The translations under genes and the position numbers were made by a program. The notes under the pieces are model-generated. The model was not told the origin of the DNA, searched no databases, and saw only the letters and a program-made list of their open reading frames with translations. Shown piece after piece: positions 1 through 6,652 of a stretch of 19,207 nucleotides of DNA. Numbering within the stretch: the stretch's first letter is position 1; every line of letters begins with the position of its first letter. Source of the stretch: Clostridia bacterium (lineage in GTDB: Bacteria; Bacillota; Clostridia; TANB77; CAG-508); contig CAADYC010000025.1 of assembly GCA_900753165.1 (NCBI GenBank), positions 1 through 19,207 on the forward strand, read 5' to 3'.

Positions 1-12
1 ATGTGTGTATTG
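1..12. repeat. Left attachment-site core (12-bp direct repeat)
   Basis: ATGTGTGTATTG is identical to 10192-10203. On the minus strand it reads Q-Y-T-H, the last conserved residues of the interrupted glucan synthase, so the rest of that gene should continue to the left of base 1. It lies 18 bp from the recombinase stop codon. The window begins exactly on its first base. Confidence 0.7.
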
Positions 13-30
13 TTGTTGTGGACATTTTTT

Positions 31-1660
31 CTATCCTACTTTTTTCTCATATTCTTTTCTAGCACATATAAAATTATTATTTAAATCTTGTAATGGTTTA
101 AAATTGAAATAAATATCAACTTGCTTGTCGCTATGAATTTCAATTTTTTCTATAAATTCTCTAATTATTTCTTTTGTTGGTTTCTCCATATTAAGAAACT
201 CTTCTATCAAATTATCTAATCTATTATCATTTTTTGTCTTATCACTTTCTACTGATAGCTCTTGTTCAAGCTCTTTGATGTTTTGTTCATATCCTCTAAC
301 CAATTCTTTTATTCTATTTGCATTTTTCATATATTCCTCAAGTGTTATAATTCCTGCCAGTCTATCATCATACATTACTTCCAACTTTCTAGTTTCACTC
401 TCTACCTGCTGTTTAAAAGATTCTATTTGTTTTTTTATATCTATTTCTTTTGATTGTTTTGTTTTTGTTTGTTTTGCAATTTCTTCTAGTTTTTTTGTAT
501 TGGTATATTCTTTACAAACTTCTCTTAAAACTTCTAGCATTTGTTCTTCAAAAACTTGATAATTAAAATTGTGTGGTGAACATACATCAAATTTTCCAAA
601 CCTTCCATATCTTTGGCATCTACCATAGATATTTCCGTTTTTATCTGGACTTCTTATTCCAATATATCCTTTGCAATCATAACATCTAAGTAATCCCTTA
701 AATAAGTAATCATTTTGAACTACTCTTGAGCCTTTAGTTGCTTGAATTACTTTTTTTGCTCTTTCAAAATCCTCTTTACTTATAATAGCTTCGTGCATAT
801 TTTCTACTTTTATCCAATCTTCTTCTGGTAAATCTATAAATTTTTTAGATTTAAAACTTACTTTCTTTCTTTTTCCTTGTATAACTGTTCCTGTATAAAT
901 TTCATTTGAAAGAATAAATCTTACTGTAGATTGTTGCCATAGTCCATAAGTTAAAGACTTTGTTCCCCTTTTTCTCTTGTTATAATCTGATGGAATTGGA
1001 ATCTTCTTTTTACTTAAATAATCTGCTATTTGCATTGTACCAAACCCTGCTAAATATTTTTCATATATTAGTTTTACTACATTTGCTGCTTCTTCATCTA
1101 TTATTAAATGGTATTTATTTTCTGGATCTTTTTTATAGCCGAAAAGGCGCTGTTCCTAAATATTCTCCAAGATTTCTTTTTGATTGTAATACACTATTTA
1201 TTTTCTTTGATGTATCTTTTGCATACATTTCATTTAATATTGATTTAAATGGTGCTATATCATTGTTTGATGTATCATAAGCCGTATCTATATTGTCTAA
1301 TATTGCAACAAACCTTACTTCATGTTCTGGAAAATATGTTTCAATGTATAATCCTGATTGCACATAATTTCTACCTAGTCTTGATAAGTCTTTCGTGACG
1401 ATCATATTGATTTTACCTGCTTCAATATCTGCTATCATTCTATTAAATGCAGGTCTATCAAAACTTGTACCACTTACACCATCATCAACGTATTCTGATA
1501 TAAAGTTTAGTTTATTTTCTTTTATGTATTGCATTAGCAAAGTTCTTTGGTTTCCAATACTTTCACTTTCTTGATATTTTTCTTTTTCTTCATCTTCTCT
1601 TGAAAGCCTTATATATATGCCTACTTTATAATCAATATTATTCATTATTGTATAGCTCAC
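31..1660 (-). pseudogene. Large serine recombinase, split by a single-base frameshift
   Basis: It would catalyse site-specific integration and excision of the element. The N-terminal resolvase domain (1660-1133) carries the catalytic serine in IYIRLSRED (Ser20) and the TKDLSRLGR motif. The C-terminal part (from about 1140 to 31) holds the recombinase domain, a zinc-ribbon with CYDC and two later cysteines, and a coiled coil. The N-terminal frame stops at 1133 after APFRL; removing one base at 1141 restores APFGYKKDPENK and a continuous 542-residue protein, a usual size for the TnpX/TndX type. The start is GTG at 1658-1660, with GGAGG 5 bases upstream; the next ATG at 1645 is too far from it. 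The break may be a real mutation or an assembly error. Family assignment is secure, function as written is doubtful. Confidence 0.9.
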
Positions 1661-1692
1661 TTTTACCTCCTTCTTATGCTATTTAAAGATAA

Positions 1693-1739
1693 TGAGATAA
1701 TATTGATACTCTTTGCAAGTATTATAACATATTATCTCA
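1693..1739 (-). promoter_or_regulatory. Recombinase promoter inside an 11-bp inverted repeat
   Basis: Perfect arms TGAGATAATAT (1693-1703) and ATATTATCTCA (1729-1739) enclose a nested ATACT/AGTAT pair. On the minus strand an extended -10 (TGTTATAAT, hexamer at 1721-1726) lies within the loop, about 60 bp before the recombinase GTG. No good -35 is present. The dyad overlapping the promoter suggests an operator for a repressor or for the recombinase itself; this is inference. Confidence 0.5.
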
Positions 1740-1759
1740 CTAAATACCATTATTTTACT

Positions 1760-1897
1760 TTAATTTTTCTTCAGACAATAAATTCCAAATGCTCTTTCTA
1801 TTATTTTCTCTAATGCTTCTCCTTTTTCATTAAATATAATATTTATTTTAAAATTGTTTTTCTTTTTATACTTTTTCTTTTCTTTTCTTTCTTGCAT
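1760..1897 (-). CDS. Small basic protein upstream of the recombinase (45 aa)
   Basis: The product has a lysine-rich N-terminus (MQERKEKKKYKKKNN) followed by a FKINIIFNEKGEALEKIIE segment that looks able to form a short strand and helix. The ATG at 1895-1897 has AGGAG 8 bases upstream, and the frame runs 45 codons to TAA. It is co-directional with the recombinase, about 100 bp upstream of its start. Small highly charged proteins just upstream of the recombinase are common in clostridial elements of this type, but their role is not established to my knowledge. No membrane segment or known catalytic motif is seen. The coding call rests on the RBS, the charge pattern and the position. Confidence 0.65.
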   Translation of the reverse strand: MQERKEKKKYKKKNNFKINIIFNEKGEALEKIIERAFGIYCLKKN

Positions 1898-2091
1898 AAA
1901 TCTCACTCCTTTAGTTGTAATTATTTCCAATTTTTCCTTACTTTATACAATACACTCTTCTATGTCTTATCAATTTAAAAACCACAAGTGGATTTAATCC
2001 CATATGAGATTTGCCCTCATTCCTCTTTTTAGAGAATCGCCCCTTCACATCACGTTAGCCAGACGAAAGTTTCATTATCTGTGCTTGTAGT

Positions 2092-2120
2092 TTGCTATTC
2101 AATTTTCAATGTGCTATACT
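2092..2120 (+). promoter_or_regulatory. Sigma-A promoter for the DUF6076-like gene
   Basis: TTGCTA (2092-2097), a 17-base spacer and TATACT (2115-2120) preceded by TGC, an extended -10. It points right toward the DUF6076-like gene and leaves a leader of about 150 bases. Confidence 0.65.
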
Positions 2121-2124
2121 GTGA

Positions 2125-2206
2125 TAGAAAATAATTATTTACACGTGCTATTTTCTACTTGCGATTTTTATTATAAGAGCCTTAAAAAGTGTTGTAAATA
2201 CTTTTT
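2125..2206 (+). promoter_or_regulatory. Structured leader with two hairpins (possible attenuator)
   Basis: Two inverted repeats lie in the leader after the 2092-2120 promoter. The first has arms TAGAAAATA (2125-2133) and TATTTTCTA (2149-2157). The second has AAAAAGT (2184-2190) and ACTTTTT (2200-2206), whose T-rich right side resembles a weak terminator. The ribosome binding site GGAGG follows at 2262-2266. Control of the downstream gene by attenuation is possible but unproven. The rest of the 1898-2276 gap holds nothing else I can name. Confidence 0.35.
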
Positions 2207-2322
2207 TGCAAGTCTATAGATAAATTAAAAATTGAAATAGCTATATTCTATTTTTGAAAATGGAGGAAACATTGATATGATAACTAATTTTACACTTAAG
2301 AATAATAAAATTGTAATAAAAA

Positions 2323-3558
2323 ATGATCGGAGAATTTTTTGGCGCTACTCATGATTTTGAATATAATATTGGAGATAAATTATATGAATTTGCAATAATG
2401 AGTTATGAAGATTTTGATAAATTGAAAACAATGTATACCCAATTAATAGAACTTGTATGTTCTGCTAAAGAAACAAATATTATGGATGAAAAATTAGATT
2501 GTTTCTTTAAAATGTTTCAAATAGTTAGAGCTTGTTTAGAATTTTCTCCATATACTCATTTTTATACACAAGTCTTAATAGATATAATTGTGAAAACATA
2601 TAATTCTAAAGTATTTAGAACTGACCTATTATTTAAATCTCAAATTGGCGTTTTTATTGAAAATCCAAAATACTATGCTAAAGAATTTTATGAGGAATTA
2701 GAAGAAAATCCCTATACAATAGAACTTATACTTCATGAATTCACTGATAATATTGAAAAAGTATCAACTAAAAAACATAATAAATATATGAAATACTTTG
2801 AAACTATAAGAGATTCATTAATAGAGAATTTTATGGAGAAAAAGACTGACTTAAAAAAGCGATTGGAATTGATAAGCAAATATTCTAATAACTCTATTGT
2901 GAGAAATTTAAGTACAGAAGAAAGATTATATTTATATGAGGCAAAAAGAGTATTTGATATACACTATCTTAATACTAATCCAGCACATGCGATTTTTTTA
3001 GATACTAAATTTAAAACAAAATATGTATGTGATAAAGGGTTATCTCTACAAGAAAGAAGATTAGATGTAGAGGATGTAGTTAAATTAATAAAAGAAAAGC
3101 AGATAGCAGTAGAAGAAGTCTATGAATTAGAAAATACAGAAGAACAAATTAGATTTGAGTTATTTAAAGTAATTCAAAATAATTTTACTATCAATAAATG
3201 TGAAAATTGTGGAAAATTATTTATTCCTGTAACCAGTAGTAAAAATCCAAATCAAAAAGGAAGAAATGACCAAAAATATTGCAATAACTTATATTTAGAT
3301 ACTGGAAAAACTTGTAAAGAAATTGGAGCATTAAATAAACAAAAAGAAAAAGTTCAAAATAGTTCAATTTTAAAGGAATACAACAGAGAATATAAAAGAA
3401 TGCATGGTTTACACTATAATCATACGAAAGAATTTAAAGAAAAGCAATTCAAAGAATGGTCTGAAAAAGCTAGAGAATTAAGAGATACTTATACTAATGA
3501 ACAAATAGAAGATTTTAAAATAGAATTGAAGAAATTAAGTGCTTTGTATTGGAAATAG
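2323..3558 (+). CDS. DUF6076-like zinc-finger protein, N-terminus probably frameshifted
   Basis: This is the only plus-strand gene in the element. The 411-residue product is largely helical, with a C-terminal cysteine cluster (KCENCGKLFIP near residue 290, then KYCNN and KTCKEIG) that probably binds zinc. The layout resembles the DUF6076 family of mobile elements in Clostridia, whose function I do not know. The ATG at 2323 has no ribosome binding site. A GGAGG at 2262-2266 instead serves an ATG at 2277, which opens a 25-codon frame (MITNFTLKNNKIVIKND...) ending at 2354. Dropping one base near 2326 would join it to GEFFGATHDF. I infer that the original start was 2277 and that a one-base frameshift, or sequence error, separates the two parts. 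Confidence 0.6.
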   Translation: MIGEFFGATHDFEYNIGDKLYEFAIMSYEDFDKLKTMYTQLIELVCSAKETNIMDEKLDCFFKMFQIVRACLEFSPYTHFYTQVLIDIIVKTYNSKVFRTDLLFKSQIGVFIENPKYYAKEFYEELEENPYTIELILHEFTDNIEKVSTKKHNKYMKYFETIRDSLIENFMEKKTDLKKRLELISKYSNNSIVRNLSTEERLYLYEAKRVFDIHYLNTNPAHAIFLDTKFKTKYVCDKGLSLQERRLDVEDVVKLIKEKQIAVEEVYELENTEEQIRFELFKVIQNNFTINKCENCGKLFIPVTSSKNPNQKGRNDQKYCNNLYLDTGKTCKEIGALNKQKEKVQNSSILKEYNREYKRMHGLHYNHTKEFKEKQFKEWSEKARELRDTYTNEQIEDFKIELKKLSALYWK

Positions 3559-3639
3559 AAAAGTATACATATATTCAATTTTTCAATTTACTAATACATA
3601 TACTTTTATAATTCATATTTACTTAAAATTACTTTTAAG

Positions 3640-3656
3640 AAGGAATAGACTTCCTT
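3640..3656. terminator. Short hairpin between convergent transcripts
   Basis: AAGGAA / TTCCTT with loop TAGAC lies between the plus-strand DUF6076-like gene and the minus-strand RT-TR transcript. Neither side has a clean T-run. A longer imperfect pair, AAAAGTATA / TATACTTTT, flanks about 3560-3610. It is a weak candidate for a bidirectional terminator. Confidence 0.35.
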
Positions 3657-3704
3657 TAATATCTAATACCTATACTGTATATATTCCATAAAATATATAA
3701 TCTG

Positions 3705-3836
3705 ACTTAATATTAGAGCGTGGCACGAAAATCAGTGTTGTTATAGTTGTTATTAGGATTGTTGTAATTACGATAGGCGACAGGATAATTGTTTCCATTA
3801 TTGTTGTAATTGTCACCACGGATAACACGATACGAA
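3705..3836 (-). repeat. DGR template repeat (TR)
   Basis: On the minus strand this copies the 3' end of the target gene (5335-5453) but is packed with AAC/AAT codons, 14 of them, as expected of a template read by adenine-mutagenic reverse transcription. It starts 15 bases past the RT stop, so it probably lies on the avd-RT transcript. In the core, all 17 substitutions relative to the VR are at TR adenines. TR carries 12 extra bases (Tyr-Asn-Asn-Pro in frame). The end GTGCCACGC is shared; beyond it TR has CTCTAATATT where VR has CTTTATATT, consistent with IMH* versus IMH. Confidence 0.93.
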
Positions 3837-3850
3837 TGCCTTTTTAAAGT

Positions 3851-4864
3851 CTATCCCTCTATATAAAACATACTTTTTCTTAAATTATAAGAATCTGCAT
3901 GTTTAACATAGCCTAGCCAACCTGCTATACTTCTTTGTATTTCAGGTAATGTTATTTTGCCTTCTTTCAATTGTCTTGTATATCTTTTTAATTTTCTCTT
4001 CATTCTACATTTACTTGTATGCCTTATTTTTAGTCTTTTCTCATTGATTTTATAACCACAAAAATTAACCCCTTGTATATCTTTGAAAATTCTTGTTTTT
4101 GAGTTTAAAGTTAATTTTAAATTTTCTTTTAAAAATTTAGTTATATTATTTAAGCTATCTTTTGCAATTTCTTTATTTTCGCACATTATAACCATATCAT
4201 CCATATATCTATAATAATATTTGCATTTTAATTTGTGTTTAACATACTGATCTAATTCATTTAAATATATATTAGCAAACATTTGAGATGTATAATTACC
4301 TAAAGGAAGTCCTACCATGCCTTCTGTAGATAATAAAATTTCTCTAGTTAACCATAGTAACTTTTTATCCTTCATCTTTCTTTTTAATATTTCCCAAAGT
4401 ATTCTTTTGTCTATATTTTGAAAATACTTTGTAACATCCATTTTTAATATGTAATAATTCTTCCATTTAGATTTTGCACTTCTCATTGCTTTTTGAACAT
4501 CTTTAGATGCTTTATGCATTCCTCTTCCTTCTATTCCAGCATATGATGTACTAATAAATTGTGGTACAAAGTATGGCTTTATAAATTTTTCGACATACCA
4601 TTGATGTACTACTCTATCCTTATATTCTGATGCCATAATTATTCTTTCTTTTGGCTCATATATTTTAAATTTTGTGTAACCACCATGTTTGTATCTACCA
4701 TTTTTTAATTGTTTATCTAATTCTAATAATTCTTGTTCTAGTTTTAACTCAAACAATATTATTTTTTTCTTTTCTCTTTTTCCACATCTTGCTTTTTTAT
4801 GTGCTTTTAGTAAATTTTCAAACGATACTGAATTATCATATATATTTTTAATTGTTTTAGGCAT
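3851..4864 (-). CDS. DGR-type reverse transcriptase
   Basis: This 337-residue protein copies TR RNA into adenine-mutagenized cDNA, which then replaces the VR. Visible motifs are KMDVTKYFQNID (141-152, motif A with Asp143), GLPLGNYTSQ (185-194) and YMDD (220-223). The SQ ending of the GLPLG motif is characteristic of DGR reverse transcriptases, where group II intron and retroviral enzymes carry SP or other residues. There is no maturase or endonuclease domain. The ATG overlaps the avd stop by 8 bases, with GAGGTG upstream, indicating translational coupling. Length is typical for the family. The TR follows directly and the target gene lies upstream, completing the cassette. Confidence 0.95.
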   Translation of the reverse strand: MPKTIKNIYDNSVSFENLLKAHKKARCGKREKKKIILFELKLEQELLELDKQLKNGRYKHGGYTKFKIYEPKERIIMASEYKDRVVHQWYVEKFIKPYFVPQFISTSYAGIEGRGMHKASKDVQKAMRSAKSKWKNYYILKMDVTKYFQNIDKRILWEILKRKMKDKKLLWLTREILLSTEGMVGLPLGNYTSQMFANIYLNELDQYVKHKLKCKYYYRYMDDMVIMCENKEIAKDSLNNITKFLKENLKLTLNSKTRIFKDIQGVNFCGYKINEKRLKIRHTSKCRMKRKLKRYTRQLKEGKITLPEIQRSIAGWLGYVKHADSYNLRKSMFYIEG

Positions 4865-5225
4865 ATTTCTTCACCTCTAGAGATTTAATAAGTCCTCCTA
4901 AAATTTTTCCAATTTCAGCTAGTAACTCATTGCTATGTTTGTATTTCTTTTCATCTATCCATTTTTGATTATACATGATTCTTATACAAATTCTTTGATA
5001 ATATATATTGCTATCAACAATGTTATATATTGATAATCTTTTACTCTTATCTATTTTACTTGCTAAAAGAATATTTTTTAGCATTTCATACATACTTGTC
5101 TTTACTTCTGTTCCTATACTAAATTTTTCTGTTCTTGGAAGTTTAAGTAATATTGTAAGCATATATTCAATATACTTTTCTATTTTTACTATTATTACCA
5201 ATCTGTTATCTTTGTTTTTTTCCAT
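4857..5225 (-). CDS. avd: Avd-like accessory variability determinant
   Basis: The 122-residue product has the size, charge and helical pattern of Avd, the four-helix-bundle protein that in known DGRs forms a pentameric ring, binds RT and TR RNA and is required for mutagenic cDNA synthesis. Family-like segments are LPRTEKFSIGTEVKTSMYEM (about 29-48) and a C-terminal SNELLAEIGKILGGLIKS helix. The ATG at 5223-5225 is preceded by AAAGGGG at a suitable distance. The stop overlaps the RT start by 8 bases. A terminator-like hairpin (5241-5286) lies between it and the target gene, so avd-RT may be transcribed at a lower level than the target. Confidence 0.88.
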   Translation of the reverse strand: MEKNKDNRLVIIVKIEKYIEYMLTILLKLPRTEKFSIGTEVKTSMYEMLKNILLASKIDKSKRLSIYNIVDSNIYYQRICIRIMYNQKWIDEKKYKHSNELLAEIGKILGGLIKSLEVKKYA

Positions 5226-5240
5226 CTCATATATCCCCTT

Positions 5241-5286
5241 TCAAAAAAAGAAGAAGAGACTCTGAAATTTCAAAGTTCTCTCCTTC
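5241..5286 (-). terminator. Hairpin plus T7 between target gene and avd
   Basis: On the minus strand a 10-bp outer stem and an 8-bp inner stem (centre GAAATTTC, one bulged base) span 5286-5250, followed directly by TTTTTTT. This is a classical intrinsic terminator just after the target stop. Some DGRs have a hairpin or cruciform close behind the VR that aids retrohoming; this one lies 48 bp past the VR end, so termination is the simpler reading. Confidence 0.75.
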
Positions 5287-5332
5287 TATCTGTGTTTGGA
5301 AACAAATTAGGATAGTTTTACAGTGGTCAGTG

Positions 5333-6208
5333 CTACTTAATATAAAGCGTGGCACGAAAACCAGTGTTGTTATAGTAGAGATAAAAACGATAGGCGACAG
5401 GAAAATCGTAACCATAAACGTCGTAATTGCCACCACGGATAACACGAAACGAACTTTCGTTCTGTTCTTGTGTCCATTCATCTACATTACCTGCAAAGTC
5501 GTAGATGTTATTAGCACACCATTCTTCTCTGCTTCCTGTTTCAACTACTTTCTTCGGAGAATTCTCTGTATTCCAATAGTTGCCCCATTCAGTAGAGTCC
5601 TCTACAATTTCAGTAAGAGTTTTAACTTCCGTTTTGATAAACCATTCCAATACCGAATCATATTCTGCACCAAAAGTCAGATGACTCTTAACTGCTTCAT
5701 TATCTTCGATAGTGGATGCAACCTTCTTGGCATCATAAAAATTGATGTTTACCCACGGCATAACTCCTTTTACCGACTGCGGTTTTCCTGCTGAACTCTT
5801 GGAAATGTTATAACGAGAAATATAAAATCCTCCATATTTTTTGACACTTTCAAGTTGTTCAAGCAGTTCACCATTTAAAACTTCATTGAATTCATCATCC
5901 GAAAATTCATCGTTCATGTAATTTCGTCTGCCGAATTTCTCCGAAAAATGTTCTCCATCAAGTGTTCCATTAGAGTCGATACTTCCAACAGGAATCCATA
6001 CAAACTGGCTTCCATCAGAACATCTTTCAATTACAAATCCATTGTTCCATTCTCCACAGACATGCTTATATCCTTCTGGAATTGGAGGATTTACATAGTT
6101 TGTAGAGTAGACATTGGCTGTAGCAATTAACTCTCCACTTGTTCCCTCTGAGACTTCAAAGGTTATACCCTTTTCTGCCTCAAGCACAAATTTTTCATCC
6201 CGTTTCAT
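5333..6208 (-). CDS. DGR variable protein, FGE-sulfatase / C-type-lectin fold
   Basis: The 291-residue target displays the diversified residues. The C-terminal half matches the formylglycine-generating-enzyme-like fold used by most DGR targets: NGFVIERCSDGSQFVWIPVG (about 56-75), GGFYISRYNIS (126-136), YDFAGNVDEWTQE (236-248) and RVIRGGNY (255-262), ending in the VR (about 253-288) with FRATLYIK. No signal peptide, lipobox, sortase motif or membrane segment is visible, so it is either cytoplasmic, exported by a partner or released otherwise. The N-terminal 45 residues are unassigned. ATG with TAAGGAGG 8 bases upstream fixes the start. Base composition (about 40% G+C) is far above the neighbouring RT and relaxase genes, suggesting separate ancestry. 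Ligand unknown. Confidence 0.92.
   Translation of the reverse strand: MKRDEKFVLEAEKGITFEVSEGTSGELIATANVYSTNYVNPPIPEGYKHVCGEWNNGFVIERCSDGSQFVWIPVGSIDSNGTLDGEHFSEKFGRRNYMNDEFSDDEFNEVLNGELLEQLESVKKYGGFYISRYNISKSSAGKPQSVKGVMPWVNINFYDAKKVASTIEDNEAVKSHLTFGAEYDSVLEWFIKTEVKTLTEIVEDSTEWGNYWNTENSPKKVVETGSREEWCANNIYDFAGNVDEWTQEQNESSFRVIRGGNYDVYGYDFPVAYRFYLYYNNTGFRATLYIK
5335..5453 (-). repeat. DGR variable repeat (VR)
   Basis: This is the 3' end of the target gene, paired with TR 3705-3836. Relative to TR it carries 11 A-to-T, 5 A-to-G and 1 A-to-C changes and no substitution at any other base in the core. Thirteen amino acids are changed, including Asn to Asp, Val, Tyr, Phe and Leu. It is 12 bases shorter in frame. 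The shared GTGCCACGC near the stop is the likely initiation-of-mutagenic-homing region. Confidence 0.93.
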
Positions 6209-6250
6209 AGTTTATACCTCCTTAAGTGATAATTTTATAACGGTTTCAAC

Positions 6251-6300
6251 ATGGCTATTGCCATTATGTTAATAATACCACATTTTCTTTCATTTTGCAA
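6251..6300 (-). promoter_or_regulatory. Promoter and downstream palindrome of the target gene
   Basis: On the minus strand TTGCAA (6295-6300), a 17-base spacer and TATTAT (6272-6277) form a good sigma-A promoter about 65 bases before the target ATG. Just downstream is the palindrome ATGGCTATTGCCAT (6251-6264), which could be an operator or a 5' leader hairpin. The target therefore appears to have its own promoter, separate from avd-RT. Confidence 0.6.
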
Positions 6301-6345
6301 ATTTTGTAAACTTTGAATTTATTTAATTATATAATTTTAATTGTA

Positions 6346-6480
6346 CTATTTCTTTTTATTGAATTTATGTCTTATAAATTCACCAATCCCCCCTATTATA
6401 AACAATACAATAAAAAATCCAATTAGTAATAATATTTGATTTCTTCTTTCTTCTTCTGGCAATTTACTTAAATAAAAGTA
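6346..6480 (-). pseudogene. Remnant of a small membrane protein
   Basis: A 44-codon open stretch reads LSKLPEEERRNQ, then a hydrophobic helix (ILLLIGFFIVLFIIGGIG) and a basic tail (EFIRHKFNKKK) before TAG. It looks like a single-pass membrane protein, but it has no ATG and no ribosome binding site, and it meets a stop at 6481-6483. I take it as the 3' end of a gene cut by a deletion. Confidence 0.4.
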
Positions 6481-6617
6481 TTAGGTTTCCTGTTGAAATA
6501 AATTCTCAAATCATCGAAATTGTTGACAAAGCTAATGAAGGATTGGATAAAAAAGAATATTCTTTTAATGGTTTCGTAGTATCTGCTTGTGAATTTGCAT
6601 TAAAACATATGAAATAG
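6474..6617 (+). pseudogene. Remnant of a ribbon-helix-helix-like DNA-binding protein
   Basis: The plus-strand frame reads IRFPVEINSQIIEIVDKANE, then GLDKKEYSFNGFVVSACEFALKHMK and TAG. A short strand (RFPVEI) followed by two helices resembles CopG/Arc-type regulators or antitoxins. There is no start codon or ribosome binding site, and its 5' end meets the broken 5' end of the opposite membrane-protein remnant at about 6475. It is likely debris from a rearrangement. Confidence 0.4.
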
Positions 6618-6622
6618 TAGTT

Positions 6623-6652
6623 ATAAGAGCAAATAAATTTGTTTGCTCTTAT
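6623..6652. terminator. Hairpin at the relaxase stop codon
   Basis: Perfect 11-bp arms ATAAGAGCAAA (6623-6633) and TTTGCTCTTAT (6642-6652) with an 8-base loop overlap the relaxase stop. There is no strong T-run on either side. Its position between converging reading frames suggests a bidirectional terminator. Confidence 0.5.

Noticed and set aside
1977..1991. CCACTTGTGG followed by TTTTT (minus strand) as a terminator
   Set aside because: The stem is only 4 bp with a 2-base loop and no upstream minus-strand gene needs it.
2109..2219. 36-codon frame (starting MCYTVIENN) in the DUF6076 leader, as a leader peptide
   Set aside because: Its ATG lies upstream of the predicted transcription start and overlaps the -10, and no ribosome binding site precedes it.
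3851..4864. Group II intron or retron reverse transcriptase
   Set aside because: The SQ ending of the GLPLG motif, the lack of a maturase domain, the adjacent avd and the TR/VR pair all indicate a DGR enzyme.
3705..5453. TR and VR as ordinary duplicated repeats
   Set aside because: Adenine-only divergence and position relative to RT cannot be explained by simple duplication and drift.
5227..5481. 84-codon minus-strand frame across the VR and terminator
   Set aside because: It overlaps the target 3' end in another frame and runs through the terminator hairpin; no ribosome binding site.
5330..5794. Long plus-strand open frame opposite the target gene
   Set aside because: It lies wholly within the target gene and its terminator region on the other strand, has no ribosome binding site, and the minus-strand protein has clear family motifs and a TR match.
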